IMG/VR virus record: IMGVR_UViG_3300029787_000281
Span: 1-26,125 of that record
Source: a virus
Direction: 5' to 3' (one strand)
DNA length: 26,125 nt
Shown piece after piece: positions 1-8,083 of the stretch (the first letter of the stretch is position 1; the number at the start of each line of letters is the position of its first letter). Both the position numbers and the translations under genes were made by a program. Under the pieces are notes generated by a model that worked only from the letters and a program-made list of their open reading frames with translations, had not been told where the DNA came from and did no database searches.

Positions 1-1250
1 GGATTATAGGTAAATGTATGATGGGCTCAACATCAAATTCATTAGACAAAGGTGGAGAAAACTTCAAAAGACTATACAACGCATCCGACGTTACGAAGCG
101 AAACAGAAATGGACAAACAGCGTCTGGACTATATTCTCTTTTTATCCCAATGGAGTGGAACTACGAAGGATTTATTGATGAGCACGGAAGCCCAGTCTTC
201 AATACTCCGAGTGATGAAGTCTTTGACCCCCATGGAGAGTTAATAGACGTAGGTGTAATAGACAATTGGCAAAATGAAGCTGATGGTTTAAAAGGTGATC
301 AAGATGCTTTAAACGAGTTTTACAGACAGTTCCCAAGAACTACAGAGCATGCATTTAGAGATGAAACAAAAAATAGTATATTTAACTTAGTAAAAATATA
401 CGAACAAATAGATTATAACGAAGAAATGTCTAGAACACTAGGTATTTCAACAGGTAATTTTCAGTGGGTTAACGGTGTAAAAGATTCAAGTGTTATATTT
501 TACCCAGATCCAAAAGGTAGATTTAAAATAAGTTGGGTACCACCAACAAACATACAAAATAAAGTTATAATAAAAAATGGTATTAAATATCCTGGTAATG
601 AACATATGGGCGCCTTCGGTTGTGACTCATATGATATATCAGGAACTGTAGATGGTAAAGGCTCCAAAGGTGCTTTACATGGCTTAACTAAGTTTAGCAT
701 GGAAGACGCACCAGCAAATACTTTTTTCTTAGAGTATATAGCTAGACCACAAACTGCAGAAATATTTTTTGAAGATGTGTTAATGGCTTTAGTGTTTTAC
801 GGTATGCCATTACTTGCAGAAAATAACAAGCCACGATTATTATATTATTTAAGAAGACGTGGTTACAGAGGTTTTAGTATGAATAGGCCTGATAAAATAT
901 GGAATAAATTATCTACTGCAGAAAAAGAAATAGGTGGTATACCAAACTCAAGTGAAGATATAAAACAAGCTCATGCTGCTGCAATTGAGATGTATATTCA
1001 AAGCCATGTAGGTATGAACGCTCAAGGTCAATTTGGTAATTGTTATTTTAATGAACTATTAAACGACTGGGCTAAATTTGATATAAACAAAAGAACAAAA
1101 CATGATGCTTCTATTAGTTCTGGTCTTGCTATAATGGCAAACAACAGGCATCTTTATAGACCGAACGCAACAATAGAAAAACCAAAACTAAATATAAATA
1201 TTGCTACTTATTCAAACAAAGGTAATATGTCAAAATTAATTAAAAAATAA
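1..1250 (+). CDS. terL: Terminase large subunit, C-terminal part (gene starts before the window)
   Basis: This protein is the motor and nuclease that cuts and pumps phage DNA into the capsid through the portal. The frame is open to the left window edge, reading IIGKCMMGSTSNSLDKGG, so the Met at 18 is internal and the Walker ATP-binding part lies upstream. The GKCMMGST segment looks like the late part of the ATPase domain. The rest fits the RNase H-fold nuclease. There is an Asp-rich stretch, FGCDSYDISG (catalytic Asp candidates at 624-635), then the segment FFLEYIARPQTAEIFFEDVL, and a late Asp in KHDASISSG near 1104. The stretches MGAFGCDSYD, MNRPDK and GGIPNSSEDIKQAHAAA are, from memory, strongly conserved in terminases of uncultured marine phages. 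It lies 2 bases before the portal gene, the usual order. Assignment of individual catalytic residues is inference. Confidence 0.9.
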   Translation, partial: IIGKCMMGSTSNSLDKGGENFKRLYNASDVTKRNRNGQTASGLYSLFIPMEWNYEGFIDEHGSPVFNTPSDEVFDPHGELIDVGVIDNWQNEADGLKGDQDALNEFYRQFPRTTEHAFRDETKNSIFNLVKIYEQIDYNEEMSRTLGISTGNFQWVNGVKDSSVIFYPDPKGRFKISWVPPTNIQNKVIIKNGIKYPGNEHMGAFGCDSYDISGTVDGKGSKGALHGLTKFSMEDAPANTFFLEYIARPQTAEIFFEDVLMALVFYGMPLLAENNKPRLLYYLRRRGYRGFSMNRPDKIWNKLSTAEKEIGGIPNSSEDIKQAHAAAIEMYIQSHVGMNAQGQFGNCYFNELLNDWAKFDINKRTKHDASISSGLAIMANNRHLYRPNATIEKPKLNINIATYSNKGNMSKLIKK

Positions 1251-1252
1251 AT

Positions 1253-3661
1253 ATGATTGTAAAAAGTTATTTTCCTTCTCAAGTTGTAAGTGATGTGGAA
1301 AAAATGAGCTATGATTACGGTTTGAAAGTTGCTAAAGCTATTGAAGCTGAGTGGTTTCATACTGAAAGAGGTAGCAATAGGTATAGAACAAATCACAATA
1401 ACTTTCATAATTTAAGATTATACGCTAGAGGCGAACAATCAATACAAAAGTATAAAGATGAATTATCTATCAACGGCGACTTGTCTTATCTTAATTTAGA
1501 CTGGAAACCAGTACCTATTATACCTAAGTTTGTTGATATAGTTGTAAATGGTATTGCAGAAAGAACTTACGACATAAAAGCATATTCACAAGATCCTTAT
1601 GGTGTAGAAAAACGCACGCAATATATGGAGTCTATATTAGCTGACATGAGATCAAAAGAATTAAATGATTTTGCAGGAGAAGCTTTTGGAATAGATTTAT
1701 ATGAAAATGATCCTGACACTCTTCCTATATCAGAAGAAGAATTAAAGTTACATATGCAATTAACGTATAAACAAGCTGTTGAAATAGCAGAAGAACAAGC
1801 TATTAACGTTTTGCTTGATGGTAGTAAATACGAATTAATAAAGAAACAATTTTACTATGATATTACAGTTTTAGGTATTGGCGCTGTAAAAACTAGTTTT
1901 AATACATCTGAAGGTGTTGTTATTGATTATGTTGATCCAGCTGACTTAGTTTATTCATATACTGAATCACCTTATTTTGATGATATATATTATGTAGGTG
2001 AAGTTAAAAATATACCTATTAATGAGCTTTTAAAAGAATTTCCTCATTTAGACGAGTCTGATCTTGAGGATATTGTAAAAAATAAATATTACGAAAAAAC
2101 TAATTATAATCAAGGTTATAATTATAGCGAGCAAGACAATAATAAAGTTCAAGTTTTATATTTTAATTATAAAACGTATATGAATGAAGTTTATAAAGTA
2201 AAAGAAACTGGTACTGGTGCAGATAAAATATTAGCAAAAGACGATACGTTTAACCCGCCAGAAAACTCTGATAATTTTGGTAAGCTACATAGGTCAATAG
2301 AGTGTTTATATGATGGAGCTATGATTTTAGGAACAGACAAGTTGTTAAAATGGGAAATGGCTAAAAACATGATGAGGCCTAAAAGTGATTTTACTAAAGT
2401 AAAAATGAATTATGCTATAGTTGCACCGCGTATGTATAAAGGTAGAATAGAATCTTTAGTGCAGCGTATTACTGGTTTTGCTGACATGATACAGCTAACA
2501 CATTTAAAACTACAGCAAGTAATGTCTAGATTAGTGCCAGACGGTGTTTACTTAGATGCTGATGGTTTAGCCGAAATAGATTTAGGTAACGGAACAAATT
2601 ACAACCCGCAAGAAGCCTTAAACATGTTTTTCCAAACAGGTTCGGTAATAGGTAGATCATTTACGAGTGAGGGTGATATGAATCCAGGTAAAGTACCTAT
2701 ACAAGAAATACAGTCAAGTAATGGTGGCGCTAAGATGCAAAGTTTAATTGGTACTTACAATTACTATTTACAAATGATAAGAGATACTACCGGACTTAAT
2801 GAAGCTAGAGATGGTAGTACGCCTGATAAAAATGCTTTAGTTGGTGTACAAAAATTAGCTGCAGCTAACAGCAATACAGCAACAAGGCATATATTGCAAG
2901 CTGGTTTGTTTTTAACTCAAGAAGTTGCTGAAAGTTTATCGCTTAGAATATCTGATATATTAGAGTATTCGCCTACTGCAGACGCTTTTGTTCAAGCTAT
3001 TGGTGCTCACAACGTTGCTACGCTTGATGAAATGTCAAACTTACATTTATATGACTTTGGTATATTTATAGAACTTATGCCTGATGAAGAAGAAAAAGCA
3101 ATACTTGAAAACAATATTCAAATGGCTTTACAACAACAGCTAATAGAATTAACAGATGCTATTGATCTTAGAGAAATAAAAAGTATAAAACTAGCTAATC
3201 AGTTGTTAAAAATACGTAGACAACAAAAATTAGGTAGAGATCAAGCAATAGCTCAACAAAATATACAAGCACAAGCGCAGGCTAATATGCAAACACAACA
3301 AGCATCTGCTCAACTTGAAGTTCAAAAAGAACAAGCTAAATCGCAAGCAGAAGCACAGCTTGAACAAATGAAAGCACAAATGGATGCACAAAAAATGGAA
3401 CAAGAAGTTTTACACAAAAAAGAGTTGATGCAGTTAGAGTTTCAAATGAATATGCAGCTTAAGCAATTAGAAAATGAAAGCGTTAGAGCAAAAGAAAAAG
3501 AAAAAGAAGATCGTAAAGACGAAAGAACTAGAATACAAGCTACACAACAAAGTGAGCTTATTGATCAAAGAAAAAGTGAAAAACCACCTAAAAACTTTGA
3601 GTCTGCAGGTAATGATATATTAGGGGGCGGATTTGATTTAGGTGCATTTGATCCTAGATAA
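1253..3661 (+). CDS. Portal protein with long Gln/Lys/Glu-rich coiled-coil tail
   Basis: This is the dodecameric ring at one capsid vertex through which DNA enters and leaves. The call rests on position directly after terminase, the length of 802 residues (within the range of large podovirus and crAss-like portals), and the layout. An N-terminal alpha/beta region contains WKPVPIIPKFVDIVVNGIAERTY, split here as WKPVPIIPKF and VDIVVNGIAERTY, typical of portal wings. A central region holds DTTGLNEARDGSTPDKNALVG, that is DTTGLNEARDGS followed by TPDKNALVG, a stretch conserved in this portal group. The last part, about residues 660-772, is almost uninterrupted Gln, Ala, Lys and Glu and should be a long coiled coil or barrel helix. 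The end is Gly-rich (GGGFDLGAFDPR). P22-type portals also have a C-terminal helical barrel pointing into the capsid. The gene starts 2 bases after the terminase stop with no Shine-Dalgarno site. Confidence 0.88.
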   Translation: MIVKSYFPSQVVSDVEKMSYDYGLKVAKAIEAEWFHTERGSNRYRTNHNNFHNLRLYARGEQSIQKYKDELSINGDLSYLNLDWKPVPIIPKFVDIVVNGIAERTYDIKAYSQDPYGVEKRTQYMESILADMRSKELNDFAGEAFGIDLYENDPDTLPISEEELKLHMQLTYKQAVEIAEEQAINVLLDGSKYELIKKQFYYDITVLGIGAVKTSFNTSEGVVIDYVDPADLVYSYTESPYFDDIYYVGEVKNIPINELLKEFPHLDESDLEDIVKNKYYEKTNYNQGYNYSEQDNNKVQVLYFNYKTYMNEVYKVKETGTGADKILAKDDTFNPPENSDNFGKLHRSIECLYDGAMILGTDKLLKWEMAKNMMRPKSDFTKVKMNYAIVAPRMYKGRIESLVQRITGFADMIQLTHLKLQQVMSRLVPDGVYLDADGLAEIDLGNGTNYNPQEALNMFFQTGSVIGRSFTSEGDMNPGKVPIQEIQSSNGGAKMQSLIGTYNYYLQMIRDTTGLNEARDGSTPDKNALVGVQKLAAANSNTATRHILQAGLFLTQEVAESLSLRISDILEYSPTADAFVQAIGAHNVATLDEMSNLHLYDFGIFIELMPDEEEKAILENNIQMALQQQLIELTDAIDLREIKSIKLANQLLKIRRQQKLGRDQAIAQQNIQAQAQANMQTQQASAQLEVQKEQAKSQAEAQLEQMKAQMDAQKMEQEVLHKKELMQLEFQMNMQLKQLENESVRAKEKEKEDRKDERTRIQATQQSELIDQRKSEKPPKNFESAGNDILGGGFDLGAFDPR

Positions 3662-3678
3662 CAATTATTAATTATTAT

Positions 3679-3700
3679 TATATTATATTATGGCAAAAAA
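3679..3700 (+). repeat. 22-base start-region repeat, copy 1
   Basis: The bases around the start codon at 3690 are identical over 22 bases to those around the start at 6520. Each copy has an A/T-only leader of 11 bases ending in TATTATATT, then ATGGC and a run of six A. Both proteins begin MAKK. It may be a shared translation-initiation leader. The A/T-only composition means chance cannot be excluded. Confidence 0.6.
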
Positions 3701-4907
3701 GAAAAAAGAAAAAGTAGTAGAAAAGGCTACTGAAGACAACGTAACTAAAGTTAGTCTTAAAAAACAAACAAACGAAGATGATAATATCATCAAAGTAGAT
3801 TTAACTAAAAAACCAGAAACAGATGCCGTTCCAGAGCAAAGCACAGATGAGGTTCCTGTACGCGACGAATCCGAAACTAGCGAAAAAGTACTCGAAGAAA
3901 ACGTCAAAGAAACAGATGAAAAACTTACCGGAGAAGAAGTCTCCGACACAGTTCAAGATGAACAACCCGCTCTTGAAGAAGTAACTGAAGAAGAAGTTGA
4001 AGAAAAAATTGAAGAGCAAGTAGAAAATTTAGCCGAACAAGCTCAAGATGCTATGGCAGAAGCTCAAAAAACTGGTCAGGCAATACCTGAAAATTTACAA
4101 AAAGTTGTAGATTTTATGGAAGAAACTGGTGGTACATTGGAAGATTATGTACGTCTTAATCAAGACTTTTCTAGTTATGACGACATGACAGTTCTTAGAG
4201 AGTACTACAAACAAACAAAGTCTCACTTGACAGATGATGAAATTAGTTTTTTAATAGAAGACTCGTTTTCATACGATGAAGAAGAAGATGATGCAAGAGA
4301 GATTAAAAAGAAAAAAATAGCGTTAAAAGAGCAAGTTGCCAACGCTAAAAGCCACTTAGACGGGCAAAAGTCTAAATACTATGAAGAAGTTAAAGCTGGA
4401 AGCAGACTCACTAGTGAGCAGCAAAAGGCGGTTAACTTCTTTAATAGATACAACAAAGAAAGCGAAGAGAATAAAAAAATAGCGGACAAACAAACTAATA
4501 CTTTTAAATTAAAAACCCAACAAGTTTTTAACGATAAATTCAAAGGTTTTGAATATAACGTCGGAGATAAAAAATATCGGTTTAACGTGAAAAACGCTGA
4601 AGAAACTAAAGAAACTCAAAGCGACATTAATAATTTTGTCAAGAAGTTCTTGAATAAAGAAAATGAAATGTCAGACGCTAAAGGTTATCACAAGTCTCTA
4701 TTTACAGCAATGAATCCCGACGCTATTGCTAAGCATTTTTACGATCAAGGTAAAGCTGATGCTATGAAAGAAAGTGTTGCTAAGGCTAAAAACGTAAGTA
4801 TGGATCCAAGGCAAGCGTTTTCAAACGATAACACAAGCGGCCCTAAAGTAAGAGTGCTTAACGATGATACTTCTCCAACTTTTAAGTTTAAAATTAAAAA
4901 TAAATAA
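3690..4907 (+). CDS. Probable capsid scaffolding protein
   Basis: No enzymatic motif is visible. The protein has 405 residues and is highly charged. After a Lys-rich start (MAKKKKEK), residues about 35-115 are dominated by Glu and Asp with Thr and Val, predicted disordered or helical. The middle and the second half are Lys/Glu/Gln-rich helix, and the C-terminus is short and basic (FKFKIKNK). Acidic helical proteins between portal and major capsid protein are usually the scaffold that guides shell assembly, and a basic C-terminal tip is typical for binding the capsid protein. This is inference from position and composition. No protease motif is seen here, so it is not obviously a scaffold-protease fusion. 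Bases about 3841-3960 have roughly 44% GC and use codons such as TCC, CTC, GTC and CGC that are rare around them. Confidence 0.65.
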   Translation: MAKKKKEKVVEKATEDNVTKVSLKKQTNEDDNIIKVDLTKKPETDAVPEQSTDEVPVRDESETSEKVLEENVKETDEKLTGEEVSDTVQDEQPALEEVTEEEVEEKIEEQVENLAEQAQDAMAEAQKTGQAIPENLQKVVDFMEETGGTLEDYVRLNQDFSSYDDMTVLREYYKQTKSHLTDDEISFLIEDSFSYDEEEDDAREIKKKKIALKEQVANAKSHLDGQKSKYYEEVKAGSRLTSEQQKAVNFFNRYNKESEENKKIADKQTNTFKLKTQQVFNDKFKGFEYNVGDKKYRFNVKNAEETKETQSDINNFVKKFLNKENEMSDAKGYHKSLFTAMNPDAIAKHFYDQGKADAMKESVAKAKNVSMDPRQAFSNDNTSGPKVRVLNDDTSPTFKFKIKNK

Positions 4908-4928
4908 CAAATTTAAAATTACAAAATT

Positions 4929-6428
4929 ATGGCAATTACAGGAGGTAGTAATTTAAATAGCACGCCTGCTACTACAAAGCAGACTTTTGCTACAAATTAC
5001 TTAGACTTTACGGGTTCTGCAAACTCGTGGGGACAACAATACCTGCCAGACTTGATGGAAAAAGAAGCTGAGGTTTTCGGACCTAGAACAATTTCTGGTT
5101 TCCTTTCTCAAGTTGGTGCAGAAGAGGCTATGACGTCTGATCAAGTCGTATGGTCTGAACAATCAAGACTACATTTATCATATACTGGTAACATGTCTGG
5201 AGAAAACGTTTTTACAATTACAAAGAACATAGATGGTTTGGCAATATCAGGACAAACGCACGGTGTTAGAATTAATGATACTGTTATAATAGCAAATGCT
5301 AACGGTGTTTTTAAAGCTATCGTTGTTGCTGTTTCTGGAGCTGCTTGTACAGTTCGTTCTTATAACGCTGGAGCAATAGCTGCGCTTACGACTGCTAACG
5401 CATCTACGTTGTTAGTTTATGGTTCTGAATATGGAAAAGGTACTGCTTACTATACTAGTACTGGTGCTACTCCATCTAGTGTAACTACAGAAAGACACCA
5501 AGCTAACGAGCCTCAGTTTGAAACTTTTACTAACAAACCAATTATTATGAAAGACTTTTACGAAGTATCAGGATCTGATGCATCTAGAATTGGTTGGGTT
5601 GAAGTATCTGCTGAAAACGGGCAATCAGGTTACTTATGGTATCTAAAAGCTGAAGCTGATACAAGAGCTAGATTTACTGACTACATTGAAATGGCAATGT
5701 TAGAAAGTGAAGTTGCATCTGATTCTGCTCACAATATTGGTGGTGGTGGATCTGGTGCTGCTAACGACGTTGATGATTATTTACGTACTGATGCTGATGT
5801 TGTAGGTACTGAAGGTTTATTTGCTGCTATTGAAGACAGAGGTAACGTAACTACTGGTGTAACTGGTGTTAACGCTTCTACTGATTTAGCTGAGTTTGAT
5901 GCAATTTTAGCTGAATTTGATAAGCAAGGTGCTATTGAAGAGTACATGATGTTTGTTAACAGATCTACTAGCTTAGCTATAGATGATATGTTAGCTGCTA
6001 TGAACTCTTACGGAGCTGGTGGTACATCTTACGGTGTATTTAACAACTCTGAAGATATGGCGTTAAATTTAGGTTTCACTGGTTTCAGAAGAGGTTCTTA
6101 TGACTTCTACAAGTCTGACTTCAGATACTTAAATGACTTAGCTACTAGAGGTGGTATTAACGCTGCTAGTTCTGCTAACGCTCTTAGAGGAGTTATGATT
6201 CCTGCTGGTACTTCTTCAGTTTATGATCAAACTGTTGGACAAAGCATGAAAAGACCTTTCTTACACGTAAGATATAGAGCTTCACAAACTGATGACCGAA
6301 GATTAAAAACTTGGGTTACTGGTTCTGTTGGTGCTGCTACGTCTGCTTTAGACGCGATGCACTTACACTTCTTAACTGAGAGATGTTTAATTACTCAAGG
6401 TGCTAACAATTTCATGTTAATGAAATAA
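4929..6428 (+). CDS. Major capsid protein (HK97-fold, inferred)
   Basis: This is the main shell protein. Evidence is its place after the portal and scaffold genes, a length of 499 residues, and a composition rich in Ala, Gly, Ser, Thr and Asn with hardly any Lys runs. The N-terminal segment (TNYLDFTGSANSWGQQYLPDLMEKEAEVFGPR, here abbreviated to its ends TNYLDF and AEVFGPR) looks like the N-arm and start of the fold. Residues about 90-200 are beta-rich and may be an inserted surface domain. The C-terminal half has segments such as YMMFVNRSTSLAIDDMLAAM and ends HFLTERCLITQGANNFMLMK. Codon use differs from neighbours: AAC exceeds AAT roughly two to one by my count, and TTC and GAC are frequent, as expected for a very highly expressed gene. 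It is followed by a strong terminator. The fold assignment is by analogy and could be confirmed by structure prediction. Confidence 0.85.
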   Translation: MAITGGSNLNSTPATTKQTFATNYLDFTGSANSWGQQYLPDLMEKEAEVFGPRTISGFLSQVGAEEAMTSDQVVWSEQSRLHLSYTGNMSGENVFTITKNIDGLAISGQTHGVRINDTVIIANANGVFKAIVVAVSGAACTVRSYNAGAIAALTTANASTLLVYGSEYGKGTAYYTSTGATPSSVTTERHQANEPQFETFTNKPIIMKDFYEVSGSDASRIGWVEVSAENGQSGYLWYLKAEADTRARFTDYIEMAMLESEVASDSAHNIGGGGSGAANDVDDYLRTDADVVGTEGLFAAIEDRGNVTTGVTGVNASTDLAEFDAILAEFDKQGAIEEYMMFVNRSTSLAIDDMLAAMNSYGAGGTSYGVFNNSEDMALNLGFTGFRRGSYDFYKSDFRYLNDLATRGGINAASSANALRGVMIPAGTSSVYDQTVGQSMKRPFLHVRYRASQTDDRRLKTWVTGSVGAATSALDAMHLHFLTERCLITQGANNFMLMK

Positions 6429-6441
6429 GCACTTATTATTT

Positions 6442-6495
6442 TAAAAGGGAGGACGGCATACACGTAAACGTTCTCCGTCTTCCCTTTTATTTTTT
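6442..6495 (+). terminator. Intrinsic terminator after the major capsid gene
   Basis: Bases 6442-6456 pair with 6475-6489 in a 15-base-pair stem whose only non-Watson-Crick pair is one G-T. The core is AAAAGGGAGGACGG against CCGTCTTCCCTTTT. The loop of 18 bases may fold a further 3-pair helix (ACG 6462-6464 with CGT 6469-6471). Six T follow at 6490-6495. This is a textbook rho-independent terminator. Placed 14 bases after the capsid stop, it would lower transcription into the tail genes and give more capsid mRNA. An A-tract precedes the stem, so weak function on the other strand is possible. Confidence 0.88.
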
Positions 6496-6508
6496 ATTAA
6501 TTTTATTA

Positions 6509-6530
6509 TATATTATATTATGGCAAAAAA
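6509..6530 (+). repeat. 22-base start-region repeat, copy 2
   Basis: This is the second copy of the A/T-only leader plus ATGGCAAAAAA found around the start at 3690. It lies directly after the capsid terminator, so it belongs to the 5' untranslated region of any transcript that restarts or reads through here. Confidence 0.6.
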
Positions 6531-7338
6531 ACAAAAAACAAAAGAGGTAGAGGTGCCTGTTGTTGAAACACCGGTTGTTGAAACACAAAAACCTAAAAAA
6601 GTTGAACCTGCAAAACCAAAGTGGGATGTAAAAGACAGAGTTTATAACTTAACATCAAGAAGTAAACCTATATCGTACATGCTAAAAAGTTCTGGTATTT
6701 ATTGGTTTGATGAAGAAAAAGGTTACGAAAGAGAACTAAAATATTGTGAAAATCAAAGAACACCGTTTGTTGATGAAATGCAAGGTGATCAAAGACTAGC
6801 TCATGTTATATTTAGAAATGGAAGTTTATACGTAGAAAAAGAAAAAACAGTTTTACAAAAGTTTTTATCATTATATCATCCGCATAGAGATAAAATATAT
6901 ACAGAGTATAAACCTGCTGAAGAAGCCGCTAATGAAATAGAAATATTAGAATTGGAAGCAGATGCAATATTAATGGCTAGAGAACTTGATATTGATATGG
7001 CAGAGGCTATTATGCGTGTAGAAAAAGGTTCTAACGTGTCTAAGATGAGTTCTAAAGAACTTAAAAGAGATTTACTAGTATTTGCTCGTAACAACCCAGC
7101 TTTATTCTTAGAATTAGCTGCTGATGATAACGTTCAGCTTAGAAACTTTGGTATTAAAGCTGTAGAGCTTGGTATTATTAAGCTATCACAAGATCAAAGA
7201 AATTTTTTATGGGGATCAAATGATAGACCTATAATGACAGTTCCTTTTGACGAGCATCCATATACTGCTTTAGCGCATTGGTTTAAAACTGATGAAGGTA
7301 TGGAAATATATTCAAATATAGAAAAAAGATTAAATTAA
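6520..7338 (+). CDS. Conserved phage protein of unknown role, between capsid and connector genes
   Basis: I recognise no functional domain. The protein has 272 residues. Residues 1-35 are a Lys/Val/Pro/Glu low-complexity linker (repeated VVET) and probably disordered. Residues 36-110 look like a compact domain with KDRVYNLTSRSKPISYML, YWFDEEKGYERELKYCENQ and HVIFRNGSLYVEKEKTVLQKFL. Residues 125-200 are helical and acidic, and the rest is also helical with a Trp-rich end. The family-like stretch YWFDEEKGYERELKYCENQ resembles proteins I recall from other marine phages, always unnamed. Its location after the capsid gene would suit a head decoration, assembly or head-completion factor, but nothing in the sequence proves that. 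It sits between two strong RNA hairpins and so may be controlled separately. Confidence 0.6.
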   Translation: MAKKQKTKEVEVPVVETPVVETQKPKKVEPAKPKWDVKDRVYNLTSRSKPISYMLKSSGIYWFDEEKGYERELKYCENQRTPFVDEMQGDQRLAHVIFRNGSLYVEKEKTVLQKFLSLYHPHRDKIYTEYKPAEEAANEIEILELEADAILMARELDIDMAEAIMRVEKGSNVSKMSSKELKRDLLVFARNNPALFLELAADDNVQLRNFGIKAVELGIIKLSQDQRNFLWGSNDRPIMTVPFDEHPYTALAHWFKTDEGMEIYSNIEKRLN

Positions 7339-7344
7339 TCAAAC

Positions 7345-7383
7345 TGTAGGAGCGGTCGCCCTACGGGGCGATCGCAAACTACA
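7345..7383 (+). other. GC-rich RNA hairpin with UACG tetraloop upstream of the 7394 gene
   Basis: Bases 7352-7361 pair with 7366-7375 in ten base pairs with one G-T. They close a TACG loop next to a C-G pair, which in RNA is the very stable cUACGg (UNCG class) tetraloop. A second helix, TGTAG at 7345-7349 with CTACA at 7379-7383, extends it across a small internal loop. No T-tract follows. Instead an A-rich run leads directly to the start codon at 7394, about ten bases away. It could be a terminator without a U-tract, an mRNA 5' stabiliser or processing site, or a translation-control element. The structure is seen; the role is not known. Confidence 0.75.
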
Positions 7384-7393
7384 ATAAAAAAAT

Positions 7394-8080
7394 ATGGTAA
7401 ATATAGACGATGTATATCAAAAAGTATTAGCTATAGCTAATAAAGAGCAAAGAGGGTATGTAACTCCACAAGAGTTTAACTTATTTGCTAACCAAGCTCA
7501 AATGGATATATTTGAGCAATATTTTTATGATATAAACCAGTTTAATAGAATACCGGGTAATCACACTGAGTATTCTGACATGTTAACTTTACTAGAAGAA
7601 AAAATAAGTATATTTAAAAGTCAAGTTGCTTTAAATTACAACGGTACTGTTTTTCAAAATCCTCAACAACAAAATTTATATAGACTAGGTACTGTTTTGT
7701 ATAGAGGTATAGAATTACAAAGAGTTGATTATGCAGAGCTTTTGCAAATAAGCAAATCACCTTTAGTTAAACCTACTGAGTCACAACCTGTTTTTTACGA
7801 AAGAGCAGATGGTTTAATTGTAAAACCAAACACTATAATAAATAAAGTTATATGTACATTTATTAAGAAACCTGCTAAAGTTTCTTGGGGGTATAGTGTT
7901 ATTGGTGAAACAGCTTTATACGACGCTACAAAAGCACAAAACTTTGAACTTCATATTTCAGAAGAAAATAACTTAGTTTTAAAAATATTAGCTTTAGCTG
8001 GAATTATGTTGCAAGATCCTGGAGTTTATCAAATAGCTACAGCTGAAGATCAAAAAAATATTCAACAACAAAAATCATAA
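7394..8080 (+). CDS. Probable head-tail connector (ring/adaptor) protein
   Basis: The protein has 228 residues and no enzymatic motif. The N-terminus, YQKVLAIANKEQRGYVTPQEFNLFANQAQMDIFEQYFYD, given here as its parts GYVTPQEFNLFANQAQ and DIFEQYFYD, is helical. It matches a start that I recall from unnamed structural proteins of Bacteroidota phages. The centre has short beta-like stretches (LYRLGTVLYRGIELQRVDY, FYERADGLIVKP) and the C-terminal third is helical again with a Gln/Lys tail. Adaptor and ring proteins under podovirus portals are of this size, helical, and encoded between capsid and tail genes. The gene follows a GC-rich hairpin and runs 3 bases before the next gene. Connector role is inferred from order. 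Confidence 0.55.
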   Translation: MVNIDDVYQKVLAIANKEQRGYVTPQEFNLFANQAQMDIFEQYFYDINQFNRIPGNHTEYSDMLTLLEEKISIFKSQVALNYNGTVFQNPQQQNLYRLGTVLYRGIELQRVDYAELLQISKSPLVKPTESQPVFYERADGLIVKPNTIINKVICTFIKKPAKVSWGYSVIGETALYDATKAQNFELHISEENNLVLKILALAGIMLQDPGVYQIATAEDQKNIQQQKS

Positions 8081-8083
8081 TAA

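Noticed and set aside
3683-4019. Ser/Phe-rich open frames on the - strand (88 and 72 residues)
   Set aside because: Antisense reading of the Glu/Lys-rich scaffold gene gives Ser/Phe-rich frames with no start context and no neighbours on that strand.
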